Shown: positions 50,633 through 59,952 of the stretch, one piece after another | How the letters are laid out: each line of letters opens with the position of its first letter | Position numbering within the stretch: position 1 is the stretch's first letter | Source: Streptomyces odontomachi | GTDB lineage: Bacteria > Actinomycetota > Actinomycetes > Streptomycetales > Streptomycetaceae | Direction of reading: 5' to 3' | Length of the DNA stretch: 64,000 bases | Assembly (NCBI RefSeq): GCF_024435355.1 | Contig: NZ_JAMJWG010000025.1 | Location: 62,001-126,000 of the forward strand | Made by a program: the position numbers and the translations under genes | The notes under the pieces: model-generated | Database searches by the model: none | What the model was told of the DNA's origin: nothing | The model's input: the letters and a program-made list of their open reading frames with translations, nothing else

Positions 50633-53560
50633 TCAACCGCCCGCCGGCTCCCCCGTCGGCAGCCCGAGCCGCGTAAGGATCTCGTGGGCCTGCCGCCAGC
50701 AGGCCCGCGCCCGCTCGGTCTGCCCCAGCTCGTCCAGGACATCGCCGAGAAAGCGCAGGATCCGGGCCTCCACGGACGCGAACTTGATGTCGCGTACCAG
50801 CGCGAGCGCACGCTCCGCCGCACCGACCGCCTCCCGGGGCCGGTCGACCAGGTGCAGCGCGTGTGCGAGGCGGAACAGATGGCCCGCCCGCAGCAGCCGG
50901 GGTCCGTCCGGTTCGATCAGGGCCAGGCCCTGGTGGTGGGTGTCGACCGCCTCCTGCGGCCGGCCGAGCTGCCGCAGCACCTGCCCGAGCCGGAGCAGCG
51001 AACGCGACCTGGTGAACGGTTCGCCGATCTGCTCGGTGATCGTGAGGTGGTGCTGGGCGGCGGTCAGCAGCGACGCGTCGCCGTCGCCCCGGTCGAGGCG
51101 GGCCTGGATGAGGTTGCCCAGCGCGTAGTCCTCGACGCCGCGGTCCTCGATGGCGCGGCTGATCTCGACGGCCTGGCCGAAGTGGTCGATGGCGGTGTCG
51201 GGATCGCCCTGGTAGGAGGCGTGGGCGCCGCACACGTTGAACGTCATCGCCAGGGTGACCCCGTCGTAGCCGGCGCGTGCCTGGGAGAGCGCGACGCGGG
51301 CGTGCTCGTTCACCTCCCCCCACCGGTCCAACTGCATCAGGGAGCCGGCGAGCATGTAGCGCATCCGCCCCTCGGCCCGCCGGTCACCCACCAGCCGGGC
51401 GGCCGCGATGAGGGCGTGGCAGGCCGGCACGGCGTCCTGCCAGCCGAACTGCTCCTCCAGCACCGGGTCGAGCGCCCAGAGCAGGTCGGCGGCGACCGCG
51501 GTGAGGGTGGCCGGTCCCCGGGCGGCCACCTGTGCCGTGAGGGCGAGCAGGCCCGGCAGCTCGCCGTGCGCCCAGGCGCGGGCCGCCCCGACGTCGGCGA
51601 ACGACAGGCCGGGGGCGACGGTGGCGCTGAGCGCGTCGGGGACGGTGTGGGCGGGGCGGATCAGCCGGTAGGCGGTGCGGGCGGTGGCCAGGCAGAGGTC
51701 CAGCAGCCGGGTCAGCGCTGCGTCGGCTCCGTCGTCCGCGGTGCCCTCCTGTTCCGCGCGCTGCCGGGCGAACAGCCGCAGCAGGTCGTGGAACCGGTAG
51801 CGGTCCGGCGCCGGGGACTCCAGCATGCCGACGTCCACCAGGTGCTCCAGGACGTCCTCCGCCGGGCCCGGGGCCAGGTCCAGGAGGGCAGCGGCGGCGG
51901 GCAGGGAGATGTCGGGTGTGTCGGGGAGGGCGAGCAGCCGGAAGGCGCATGCCTGGTCGGTGGTGAGCTGTGCGTAGCCGAGCCGGAACGAGGACTCGAC
52001 GGCGAGGCTCTCGGCGCGCAGTTGGGCGAGGCGTTGGCGCTCGTCGGACAGCCGGTCGGCCAGGGCGGCGACGGACCAGCCCGGCCGCACCGCCAGCCGG
52101 GCGGCGACGACCCGCACCGCCAGCGGCAGCCCGCCGCAGGCCCGTACGACCTCTAACGCCGCGGCCGGCTCGGCGGCGGCGCGTTCCGCGCCGACGATCC
52201 TGGCGAGCAGGGCGAGCGCGGGCTCCGGGGTGAACCCGGTGAGGTGGACGCGTCGGGTGGCGGGGAGCGCGGCGAGCCGGGAGCGGCTGGTGACGAGCAC
52301 GCCGCAGGAGGCGGAGCCGGGCAGCAGCGGGCTGACCTGGTCGGTGTCGTACGCGTTGTCGAGCAGCACGAGGATGCGCCGTCCGGCCAGCAGGGAGCGG
52401 TACAGGGCGGCCCGTTCGGCCGGATCGCCGGGGAGTGCGTCGTCGGCGGCGCCGAGGGCGCGCAGGAAACCGGCCAGCACGGTGTGCGGGCTGGCCGGGT
52501 TCTCGTCGGCGCCGCGCAGGTCCGCGTACAGCCGGCCGTCGGGGAAGGCTTCGGCCAGCGCGTGCGCGGCCTGCACGGCCAGCGTCGTCTTGCCGACACC
52601 GGCCATGCCCACCACGGCCGTGATCGCCGCTGCCGGTGCGTCGGGCGGGGTGCGCAGCGCCGCGCGGAGCTGCTCGATCTCCTCGTCCCTGCCGACGAAG
52701 TCGGGTATGGCGCCGGGCAGCTGTTCCGGGCGGACCCGTGCGGCGGTCGAGGGTGGGGTGGCCGGTGCGGGCCCTGCGGCCAGTTCCGGGGCGGCGGCGA
52801 GCATCCGGGCGTGCAGGTCCTTCAGCGGGGGGCCGGGTTCCACGCCCAGTTCGGACACCAGGGTGCGCCGGGTGTCGGAGAAGACCGCGAGCGCCTCGGC
52901 CTGCCGGCCGCAGCGGTAGAGCGCGAGCATCAGGAACTGGCACAGCCGCTCGCGCAGCGGGTGTTCGGCGACCAGGGCGGTCAGCTCGGCCACCAGCTCG
53001 TCCTGGCGGCCGAGGTCGAGTTCCACTTCCAGCCGGGTCTCCAGCGTCCCGAGCCGCGACTCGGCGAGCCGGGACCGTTCGGCTTCGGCGAACGGCCCGG
53101 GTATGCCGGTCAGCGTGACCGGCTCCCAGCCGTCGAGTGCGGTGCGCAGCAGCGCCGCGGCCCGCGGCAGGTCGCCGGCGGCGCGTGCCTGCTTCGCCTC
53201 GGTGACGTGGTGCTCGCGCACCCGGATGTCCAGGGCGTCCTCGGTGAGGTGCAGCCGGTAGGCCCCGGCCACGGAGACCAGGACGCGCGGGGGCCGGCCG
53301 GTCTGCCGGTCCGGTTCCAGCACCTTGCGGAGCCGGGAGGCGTAGGTGCGCAGGATCGGGACGGCGGCGGACGGCGGTTGCTCGCCCCACACCGCGTCGA
53401 CGAGTTCCTCCGCGGTGACCGCACGCCCGCCCCGCAGCAGCAACGCCACCAGCATGGCGCGCTGCTGCGGCGAGCCGAGCTCCAGCTCCCGTTCGCCCCG
53501 CCAGGCCCGCACGGGCCCCAGCACGGTGAAGCGCAGCTCAGGTTCGACCGGGTCGGGCAT
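50633..53560 (-). CDS. AfsR/SARP-family STAND regulator with TTA codon
   Basis: The 975-residue protein has an OmpR-type winged helix (residues about 5-100: FTVLGPVRAWRG, LVALLLRGGRAVTAEELVDA), a bacterial transcriptional activation domain (about 105-245), an NB-ARC ATPase (Walker A GMAGVGKTTLAVQ near 318, ILVLLDNA, LVTSRSRLAALP), then a winged helix and TPRs to the end. It is a full AfsR-type activator, probably of a secondary metabolite cluster. Leu469 uses TTA (52154-52156), so bldA-dependent translation is likely. It is on the same strand as, and downstream of, the SDR/aminotransferase pair but separated by a hairpin. Confidence 0.93.
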   Translation of the reverse strand: MPDPVEPELRFTVLGPVRAWRGERELELGSPQQRAMLVALLLRGGRAVTAEELVDAVWGEQPPSAAVPILRTYASRLRKVLEPDRQTGRPPRVLVSVAGAYRLHLTEDALDIRVREHHVTEAKQARAAGDLPRAAALLRTALDGWEPVTLTGIPGPFAEAERSRLAESRLGTLETRLEVELDLGRQDELVAELTALVAEHPLRERLCQFLMLALYRCGRQAEALAVFSDTRRTLVSELGVEPGPPLKDLHARMLAAAPELAAGPAPATPPSTAARVRPEQLPGAIPDFVGRDEEIEQLRAALRTPPDAPAAAITAVVGMAGVGKTTLAVQAAHALAEAFPDGRLYADLRGADENPASPHTVLAGFLRALGAADDALPGDPAERAALYRSLLAGRRILVLLDNAYDTDQVSPLLPGSASCGVLVTSRSRLAALPATRRVHLTGFTPEPALALLARIVGAERAAAEPAAALEVVRACGGLPLAVRVVAARLAVRPGWSVAALADRLSDERQRLAQLRAESLAVESSFRLGYAQLTTDQACAFRLLALPDTPDISLPAAAALLDLAPGPAEDVLEHLVDVGMLESPAPDRYRFHDLLRLFARQRAEQEGTADDGADAALTRLLDLCLATARTAYRLIRPAHTVPDALSATVAPGLSFADVGAARAWAHGELPGLLALTAQVAARGPATLTAVAADLLWALDPVLEEQFGWQDAVPACHALIAAARLVGDRRAEGRMRYMLAGSLMQLDRWGEVNEHARVALSQARAGYDGVTLAMTFNVCGAHASYQGDPDTAIDHFGQAVEISRAIEDRGVEDYALGNLIQARLDRGDGDASLLTAAQHHLTITEQIGEPFTRSRSLLRLGQVLRQLGRPQEAVDTHHQGLALIEPDGPRLLRAGHLFRLAHALHLVDRPREAVGAAERALALVRDIKFASVEARILRFLGDVLDELGQTERARACWRQAHEILTRLGLPTGEPAGG

Positions 53561-53597
53561 GGCCTCACGCTAACGCGCGTGTCACGGCCGCACCGGC

Positions 53598-53614
53598 TTT
53601 CACACGGTTCACCC
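53598..53614 (-). promoter_or_regulatory. Direct-repeat element before the SARP gene
   Basis: TTTCACACGGTTCACCC contains two TTCAC-type heptamers 9 bp apart, 38-54 bp before the SARP start codon. SARPs bind direct heptamer repeats, so autoregulation is possible. The spacing is shorter than the usual 11 bp. Confidence 0.3.
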
Positions 53615-53640
53615 AACCCACCTCCCCAGAACCGCCCCCA

Positions 53641-53667
53641 GGGGCCGCGCGGCCCCGGTGCCGGGGC
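53641..53667 (-). terminator. Overlapping GC hairpins after the SDR gene
   Basis: GGGGCCGCGCGGCCCC and GCCCCGGTGCCGGGGC overlap just past the SDR stop, likely ending the SDR operon transcript before the SARP gene. Confidence 0.6.
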
Positions 53668-53690
53668 TCGGCTCCGCCTCGCTCCGGCCG

Positions 53691-54440
53691 TCAACTTCGC
53701 AGGTAGGAGGCGCCGTTGACGTCGATGATGGTGCCGCTTGCGAAGACCGCTTCCGGGGAGGCCAGCCAGAGCACCGCTGCGGCGACCTCCTCCGGCCGGG
53801 CCACCCGCCCGAACGGCGACTGCTGCCGGATCGCCTCGCCCTGCGGCCCGTCCAGGATCTCGCGTGCCATGTCCGTGTCCACGAAGCCCGGTGCGACCGT
53901 GGCCACGCTGATGTGCTGCGGGGCGAGCGCCAGCGCCATCGACTGGCCGAAGCCGTTCAGGGCCGCCTTGGACGCGCCGTACGCCGGGTGGTCGGGCTCG
54001 CCGCGGAACGCGCCGCGGCTGGAGACGTTGACGATCGTCCCGCCGCCGGCGGCGCTCAGGTGCGGCACCGCGCAGAACGTGGCGTTGGCCGCCCCGGTGA
54101 GGTTGGTGGCCAGCGTCGCCGACCACACCTCCTGCCACTGCTCGTACGACGTGCTGAGCGGCGGGTGCGCCAGATAGACGCCGGCGTTGTTGACCAGCAC
54201 GTCCAGGCGGCCCAACCGCTCGGCCGCGGTGTCCACGGCACGTCGCACCGCGGCCGCGTCGGCCAGGTCGGCCTGGACGACGACGTGCCCGTCGCCGTGC
54301 AGTGCGCCGGCCACCTCGCCGGCCTGCCGGGCCGCGCTGTTGTAGTGCACGGCGACCCGGTCCCCGGCCTTCGCGAACGCTTCGGCGACGGCGCGTCCGA
54401 TGCCCCGGGACGCGCCCGTGACCAGTACCCCTCGTGTCAC
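53691..54440 (-). CDS. Short-chain dehydrogenase/reductase (3-oxoacyl-ACP reductase-like)
   Basis: The 249-residue classical SDR has the NAD(P) motif TGASRGIG, the NNAG loop, the catalytic Ser in IVNVSSRG and YGASK (Y-x3-K). VAPGFVDTDM follows, and the C-terminus is GTIIDVNG. It resembles FabG-type reductases, and the substrate is unknown. The GTG start overlaps the stop of the aminotransferase gene (GTGA), so both are made together. Confidence 0.88.
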   Translation of the reverse strand: MTRGVLVTGASRGIGRAVAEAFAKAGDRVAVHYNSAARQAGEVAGALHGDGHVVVQADLADAAAVRRAVDTAAERLGRLDVLVNNAGVYLAHPPLSTSYEQWQEVWSATLATNLTGAANATFCAVPHLSAAGGGTIVNVSSRGAFRGEPDHPAYGASKAALNGFGQSMALALAPQHISVATVAPGFVDTDMAREILDGPQGEAIRQQSPFGRVARPEEVAAAVLWLASPEAVFASGTIIDVNGASYLRS

Positions 54441-55636
54441 CCGGCCACCTCGGCGACCCCGGCGAGCAGCCGCTCCACGTCTTCGTCGTTCGAGTACGGG
54501 GCGAGGCCGGCCCGGATCGCTCCGGTGTCGCCCAGGCCCAGCCAGCGCGAGGCCTCCAGCGCGTAGAAGTGGCTGGCCGGCGCGTTCACCTTGCGCTCCG
54601 CCAGCCGCTGGTACACGTCTGCGCCGGGCACGCCGGCCACGGAGAAGTACGCCGTGGGGGTGCGGCGGGCCGGCGCCCCGTACAGCCGCACGCCGGGGAT
54701 GCCCGCGAGTCCGGCGAGCAGCTTCCCGAACAGCGCCTCCTCGTGCTGCTCCACCGCGCGCAGCGACTCCAGCAGCCGGGTGCGGCGGTCGGGCGCCGTC
54801 GACGCGAGGCCGGCGAGGTAGTCCACGGCCGCCTCGGTGCCGGCGAGGAACTCGTAGGGCAGGGTGCCGAGCTCGAAGCGTTCCGGTACCTGGTCGCTGG
54901 AGGCCAGCAGCTTGTCCGGGTGCAGCCCCTCCCACCGGCCCGGATCGGCGACGACCACCCCGTGGTGCGGGCCGAGGAACTTGTACGGCGAGCAGGAGAA
55001 GAAGTCGGCGCCGAGCGCGGTGACGTCGACCGGGGTGTGCGCGGCCAGGTGCACCCCGTCGACGTACAGCAGCGCCCCCACCGCGTGGACGGCGTCCGCG
55101 ATCGCCGGCAGGTCGGGCCGGGTGCCCAGGATGTTCGACGCGCCGGTGACGGCGACCAGCCGGGTGCGGTCGGACAGCTGCTCCCGGACGGCGTCGACGC
55201 CCAGCTCGCCGCTCTCCCGGTCGAACCCGGCCCACCGCACCACCGCGCCTGCGGACTCGGCGGCCTGGATCCACGGGCGCACGTTGGAGTCGTGGTCGAG
55301 CCGCGTGACGACGACCTCGTCACCGGCGGCCCACCCCCGGGCCAGCGCCCGGGCGACGTCGTACGCGGCCTGCGTCGCCGACCGGGTGAGGACCACCCCG
55401 CGCGGGTCGCAGCCGAGCAGGTCGGCGAGGGCCTGCCGGGCGCCGGTGACGATCCGGTCGGCACGGCGCTCGGCGGCCGTCGTCGTGCCCCGGTTGGAGA
55501 CGCCCGAGCACATCGCCGCCGCGATCGCCTCGGCGACCTGCCGGGGCACCTGGGTGCCACCCGGCCCGTCGAAGTAGGCCACACCGTCCTGGAGGGCGGG
55601 GAAGTCGGCACGGATCCTGGAGACGTCGAAACTCAT
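54437..55636 (-). CDS. Class V aminotransferase, cysteine desulfurase-like
   Basis: The 399-residue PLP enzyme has the class V signature: YFDGPGGTQVPRQV near the start, HDSNVRPW, LLYVDGVHLAAHTPVDV (PLP-ring Asp and His) and the Schiff-base lysine in SPYKFLGPHHG. It is of the SufS/IscS-like branch but lacks an obvious mobile cysteine loop, so sulfur mobilisation is not certain. It is coupled to an SDR, which points to a small-molecule pathway rather than to Fe-S assembly. Confidence 0.85.
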   Translation of the reverse strand: MSFDVSRIRADFPALQDGVAYFDGPGGTQVPRQVAEAIAAAMCSGVSNRGTTTAAERRADRIVTGARQALADLLGCDPRGVVLTRSATQAAYDVARALARGWAAGDEVVVTRLDHDSNVRPWIQAAESAGAVVRWAGFDRESGELGVDAVREQLSDRTRLVAVTGASNILGTRPDLPAIADAVHAVGALLYVDGVHLAAHTPVDVTALGADFFSCSPYKFLGPHHGVVVADPGRWEGLHPDKLLASSDQVPERFELGTLPYEFLAGTEAAVDYLAGLASTAPDRRTRLLESLRAVEQHEEALFGKLLAGLAGIPGVRLYGAPARRTPTAYFSVAGVPGADVYQRLAERKVNAPASHFYALEASRWLGLGDTGAIRAGLAPYSNDEDVERLLAGVAEVAG

Positions 55637-55877
55637 GCGTCCATCCTGCCTCGCCGGGGCCGCGTGCGACCTCGCAGGTCCGGGGCGCCGGGGGCGCGCC
55701 CTTCGGTACCGGCCGGGCCGGCGCGTCGGCCGATGCGCCGGGGCCGCGCCATCGATGGCGTCGATGGCACGGCCCGGCTCCGCGCTCTGGCATGCGCGGG
55801 GGCCTGTCGGCGGACCTTGCCGCGGTCGGCGGCCACCGACCCGTCACCCGTGTGAACAACCCGGCGGTCCCCTACCC

Positions 55878-56996
55878 CTAGCGGCCGTAGCCGACCGAGG
55901 TGATGTTGGCCTGGACCGAGTTCTCGGTGCTGTCCGACGGGTAGCCGGAGGTCATGACGCCCTCGTAGAAGGTGCCGGCGGAGCCGTTGCTGTTGTCGCC
56001 GCCGATGCCGAGGATGATGGCGCCCTCCTTCTTCATCGGGTTGTAGCCCGAGGCGTTGGGGCGCGCGCCGTTGTAGTAGGTCGACAGGCCGCCGGACTGG
56101 GCGTCGCCGGCCCGGATGGACCAGTGGTTCGACTCACCCTTGACGATGGCCGTCAGGTAGCGGTGGTTCACGGACGGGTCGTTGGAGTTGTAGCCGGGGT
56201 TCACCCCGGAGAACAGGCCGTTCTCGAGGTCGGCCATGACCCAGGGGCCGTTGCCGGTGCCGTAGCCCCAGACCTTGATGTTGCCGAAGTAGATGGCCTC
56301 CATGGTGCCGTTGCCGTTGTCCCGGCTGTTGGTCTCGGCGTTGCCGTAGTCGAAGCAGCAGCCGCCGTTGTAGTGCGTCCCGTCCAGGATCGCGTACATG
56401 CCCTCCGGCTGGTCGCCGGTCGCGATGCCGTTGGTGTTGTTGTTGCGGTAGCCGGTGCCGGCGGCCACGTAGACGCCGTAGGCCTTGTGGCCGGCGATGG
56501 TGATCGGTGCCGCCTTCGCGTCGGCCAGGTTGTCGTAGCCGCCTGCCGCCGGGCCTGAGAAGCCGCCGGGGGGCGCCTGGGTGAGGTCGTTGCCCCGCCC
56601 GGTCTGGTCGTAGATCCGCGTGATGACGCACGAGGTGTTGGCACAGAACGAGTCCTGCGCCGAGGCGTCGGGGTAGCCGCCGGCGGTGGTCGGCGGGAAG
56701 CTCTTGTAGGTGTTGTCCGAGGCGCGTCGCACCTGGTAGATGGGCCCGGTGTAGGACGAGAAGAGGGCCCGCGTGGTGCTGTGCGCGGCCACGCAGGGTG
56801 TGCCGCCGGCGGCGTAGATGTCGCAGGGCAGCGAGCCCGCGGTCACCGCGGTCGTGCCCGCGTGGTGCACGGCGGTGGGCGTGGTCGCCGCCGGCCCGGT
56901 GGCGGACGCCTGACCGCCGAAGAGTGCGGCGGCGCTGGCGAGCACGAGCACGGCGAGCGGCTTGGCCCGTCGTATGCCGGTCGGAACGAGAGACAT
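55878..56996 (-). CDS. Secreted GH54 alpha-L-arabinofuranosidase (AbfB catalytic domain)
   Basis: The 372-residue protein has a signal peptide (AVLVLASAAALFGGQASA) and a GH54 catalytic domain: LPCDIYAAGGTPCVAAHSTT, CVITRIYDQTG, CCFDYGNAETNSRDNGNG (nucleophile Glu in GNAETN) and RYLTAIVKGESNHWSIR. It cleaves arabinofuranosyl side chains of arabinoxylan or arabinan outside the cell. The C-terminal CBM42 domain of fungal enzymes is missing; the protein ends right after the catalytic fold. GAGGAG precedes the ATG. It is divergent from the GH27 gene. Confidence 0.92.
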   Translation of the reverse strand: MSLVPTGIRRAKPLAVLVLASAAALFGGQASATGPAATTPTAVHHAGTTAVTAGSLPCDIYAAGGTPCVAAHSTTRALFSSYTGPIYQVRRASDNTYKSFPPTTAGGYPDASAQDSFCANTSCVITRIYDQTGRGNDLTQAPPGGFSGPAAGGYDNLADAKAAPITIAGHKAYGVYVAAGTGYRNNNTNGIATGDQPEGMYAILDGTHYNGGCCFDYGNAETNSRDNGNGTMEAIYFGNIKVWGYGTGNGPWVMADLENGLFSGVNPGYNSNDPSVNHRYLTAIVKGESNHWSIRAGDAQSGGLSTYYNGARPNASGYNPMKKEGAIILGIGGDNSNGSAGTFYEGVMTSGYPSDSTENSVQANITSVGYGR

Positions 56997-57082
56997 GCGG
57001 ATCTCCTCGGGAGGCATTGAGTCATGTCCATGTCATTCGTGCGGTCACAGGCCTCCGGGGTCGATCGAAGACCTGCGCCCAC

Positions 57083-57114
57083 GTCCGCGGAGTCCGGGAA
57101 GTCTGCGGAGTCCG
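57083..57114. repeat. Imperfect 18-bp direct repeat in the GH54 leader
   Basis: GTCCGCGGAGTCCG and GTCTGCGGAGTCCG are spaced 18 bp apart in the untranslated leader of the GH54 gene. This is a possible regulator site. Confidence 0.4.
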
Positions 57115-57241
57115 AACGGGGGCACGACGGGCACGGCAGACAAGCAGGCACAGGGGCACTCGGGAAGGCCAGAAAGGTGCTCGCCCGGCATCTCTGAGTT
57201 TCGGTATTTCGAACACTGGTCGGACTCTCGGACAGTCATAG

Positions 57242-57269
57242 ATGATAGAGGGGCCCCGAAGCGTGTCAA
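57242..57269 (-). promoter_or_regulatory. Promoter of the GH54 gene
   Basis: On the minus strand TTGACA (57264-57269), a 16-bp spacer and TATCAT (57242-57247) match the sigma70-type consensus closely. The leader to the ATG would be about 240 nt. A TTTCGGTATTTCGAA element lies downstream of the start site. Confidence 0.7.
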
Positions 57270-57330
57270 CACCCCTGGCGCGACCGGGTGACGGGCCCGC
57301 CGAAGCGCGGTCCGCTTCGTGCACCGGGTA

Positions 57331-57358
57331 TTGACAGGTTCGGTTCCGACGTCACAAT
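57331..57358 (+). promoter_or_regulatory. Promoter of the GH27 gene
   Basis: TTGACA (57331-57336), a 16-bp spacer and CACAAT (57353-57358) form a housekeeping-type promoter 158 bp before the GH27 start. With the opposite promoter 60 bp away, the two glycosidase genes share one divergent control region. The remaining part of the 520-bp spacer holds no gene. Confidence 0.6.
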
Positions 57359-57516
57359 CATGCAGTGTTGTGACCGCTCACACCCGCTGCACGGGCACGC
57401 TGCGTGAGCGACAGAGATCCCCCCTCAAGGCAGGCCCCTCAGCCGGCGGTGGCCACTCCCGCCGCTGTTGGTGCCTGGCGGCGCGGTACTCCTTCACCCC
57501 ACACCGGGAGTCACAG

Positions 57517-58755
57517 ATGTCGTCCGTACACACCTCCACGTTCTCGGCCGGAACGGCGAAGCGATGGCTGCGCACCGGCACGCTCGCGCTCGCCGCCGCC
57601 CTCACCGTCGCGACCGCGTCGGCCGTCACCCTGACCACGGCGCCCCCGGCGTCCGCGCTGGGCAACGGCCTGGCCCTGACCCCGCAGATGGGCTTCAACG
57701 ACTGGAACGCCTACGGCTGCAACGTCACCGAGTCACTGATCAAGTCCACCGCGCAGGCCATGCACGACAACGGCATGCAGGCCGCGGGATACACCTACGT
57801 CAACATCGACGACTGCTGGATGACCCACGCACGCGACAGCAACGGCCGGCTGGTCCCCGACTCCGCCAAGTTCCCCGACGGCATCTCGGGCACCGCCGAC
57901 TTCGTCCACTCGCTCGGCCTGAAGCTCGGCATCTACGAGGACGCGGGCAGCGCCACCTGCGCCGGATACCCCGGCAGCCTCGGCCACGAGACCACCGACG
58001 CGCAGACGTTCGCCTCCTGGGGCGTCGACTACCTCAAGTACGACAACTGCAACAACGACGGCTCCTCCGCCCGCACCCGCTACACCGCCATGCGCGACGC
58101 GCTGGCCGCCACCGGCCGGCCCATCCTGTTCAGCCTGTGCAGCTGGGGCCAGGAGTCCGTGTGGACCTGGGGCGCCGACATCGGCAACAGCTGGCGCACC
58201 ACCGGCGACATCCAGGCCAGTTACTCCAGCATGCTGTCCATCTTCAAGGCCAATGTGGGCCTCGCCGGCTACGCGGGACCCGGCCAGTGGAACGACCCGG
58301 ACATGCTGGAGATCGGCAACGGCAGCATGTCCGTCACCGAGCAGCAGACCGAGTTCAGCCTCTGGGCGGAGATGGCCGCTCCCCTGATCGCCGGCACCAA
58401 CATCCCCCAGGCGTCGGACACCACGCTCGGCATCCTCACCAACAAGGCCGTGATCGCCGTCGACCAGGACCCGCTGGGCAAGCAGGGCACCGAGGTGTCG
58501 TCCGCCGGCGGCCACCACGTGCTGGCCAAGCCGCTGTCCGGCGGCGATGTGGCGGTGGCCCTGTTCAACGAGACCGACTCGACCGCCACCCTCAGCACCA
58601 CAGCGGCCGCGATCGGCAAGAGCGGCGCCTCCAGCTACCAGCTGACCGACCTGTGGACCGGCGCGACCCGGACCACCGGTGACACCATCAGCGCCTCCGT
58701 CCCCGCGCACGGCACCGTCCTGTACCGCGTCAGCGGCGGCACGACCGCGCGCTGA
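57517..58755 (+). CDS. Secreted GH27 alpha-galactosidase/arabinopyranosidase-like enzyme
   Basis: The 412-residue protein has a long signal peptide (LALAAALTVATASAVTLTTA, cleavage near PASALGNG) and a GH27 TIM barrel: LTPQMGFNDWNAYGCN, YVNIDDCWM, DYLKYDNCN (nucleophile Asp), SWRTTGDI (acid/base Asp) and GQWNDPDMLEIG, then a C-terminal beta-sandwich. It lacks the extra CBM13 found on some Streptomyces homologues. It should release alpha-galactosyl (or beta-L-arabinopyranosyl) units from plant polysaccharide, a partner activity for the divergent arabinofuranosidase. Confidence 0.92.
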   Translation: MSSVHTSTFSAGTAKRWLRTGTLALAAALTVATASAVTLTTAPPASALGNGLALTPQMGFNDWNAYGCNVTESLIKSTAQAMHDNGMQAAGYTYVNIDDCWMTHARDSNGRLVPDSAKFPDGISGTADFVHSLGLKLGIYEDAGSATCAGYPGSLGHETTDAQTFASWGVDYLKYDNCNNDGSSARTRYTAMRDALAATGRPILFSLCSWGQESVWTWGADIGNSWRTTGDIQASYSSMLSIFKANVGLAGYAGPGQWNDPDMLEIGNGSMSVTEQQTEFSLWAEMAAPLIAGTNIPQASDTTLGILTNKAVIAVDQDPLGKQGTEVSSAGGHHVLAKPLSGGDVAVALFNETDSTATLSTTAAAIGKSGASSYQLTDLWTGATRTTGDTISASVPAHGTVLYRVSGGTTAR

Positions 58756-58863
58756 CCGGGCGACCACGGCAGGGCCGACCGGCACGGACGGCGACGTCCG
58801 CCCGGCACCGGCCGGCCCTGCCCGCCCGACTGCTTCGCCGCCCCGGTCACGGAGCGCAACCCG

Positions 58864-59829
58864 TCATCCGCCGTATCCGCCGAAGCGTGCGAGCGCCTCC
58901 AGGATCACCTGCTGCATCGAGGGGCTGCCGGTGTGCCCCGAGTCGTCGATCACCTTCAGCTCCGCGTCGGGCCAGGCCTTCGCCAGTTCCCACGCGGTCT
59001 TCAGCGGGCTGCCCAGGTCGAGCCGGCCGTGGATCAGCACTCCGGGGATGCCGGCCAGCCGGTGCGCTTCCCGCAGCAGTTGGCCGTCCGCCAGCCAGGC
59101 GTCGTGCCCGAAGTAGTGCGCGCAGATCCGGACGAACGCCATCGCCGCGTCGTCGGGCCGGTTGCCGTAGGCGCCCGGGTGGCCGAGTGCCTCGTGGGCG
59201 ATGACGGCGTCCTCCCACGCCAGCCAGTCCCGCACCGCCCTGGCCCGGACCGCCGCGTCGGGGCTGTTCACCAGCCGTCCGTAGGCCACCACGAGGTTGC
59301 CGTCCCGGTCCGCCTCCGGAAGGCCGTCACGGAACGCCTCCCAGGCGCCGGGCAGCAGGCGTCCCACGCCGTGGTAGAGCCAGTCGGTCTCCTCGGGCCG
59401 GGTCATGGTGACACCCGAGATGACGATCTCGGAGACCCGCTCCGGGTGGCGCTCGGCGTAGGCGAGGATCAACGTCGATCCCCAGGAACCGCCGTACAGC
59501 AGCCAGCGTTCGATGCCCAGGTGCGCGCGCAGCCGTTCCATGTCGGCGATGAGGTGGTCGGTGGTGTTGTGCTCGAGGCCGACGGTCGGGTCGGAGGCGT
59601 GCGGCCGGCTCTGGCCGCAGCCCCGCTGGTCGGCCTGCACGATCCGGTAGGCCTCGGGGTCGAACAGCCTGGCCCTGCCCCGTGATGTTCCGCTGCCCGG
59701 TCCCCCGTGCACGACCAGGGCCGGCTTCCCCTGCGGGTTGCCGCTCTCCTCCCAGTGGATCTCGTTGCCGCCACCGACGTCGAGGAGGCCCTGCGCGTGG
59801 GGATCGATGGGCGGGAAGGGCTCGGCCAT
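58864..59829 (-). CDS. pip: Proline iminopeptidase (alpha/beta hydrolase, peptidase S33)
   Basis: The 321-residue enzyme removes N-terminal proline. HGGPGSG is the oxyanion HGGP motif, ADQRGCGQSRPH and GGSWGSTL (nucleophile Ser) are diagnostic, and HGRLDLGSP and DDSGHTGS supply the Asp and His of the triad. Length and motif order match bacterial PIP. No signal peptide, so cytoplasmic. The ATG at 59829 follows CAGGAGA. Confidence 0.93.
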   Translation of the reverse strand: MAEPFPPIDPHAQGLLDVGGGNEIHWEESGNPQGKPALVVHGGPGSGTSRGRARLFDPEAYRIVQADQRGCGQSRPHASDPTVGLEHNTTDHLIADMERLRAHLGIERWLLYGGSWGSTLILAYAERHPERVSEIVISGVTMTRPEETDWLYHGVGRLLPGAWEAFRDGLPEADRDGNLVVAYGRLVNSPDAAVRARAVRDWLAWEDAVIAHEALGHPGAYGNRPDDAAMAFVRICAHYFGHDAWLADGQLLREAHRLAGIPGVLIHGRLDLGSPLKTAWELAKAWPDAELKVIDDSGHTGSPSMQQVILEALARFGGYGG

Positions 59830-59952
59830 GGCGGTCTCCTGGGGAAAGGCGGGCGGGCGGCACAACCTCGCGAGGCTAGGGGAGGGTTGCGGCGATGTCG
59901 CCCGAGTTTCCGCGCCGCGCCCTGCACCCGACGACCGGCCTAGAATCCCGGG

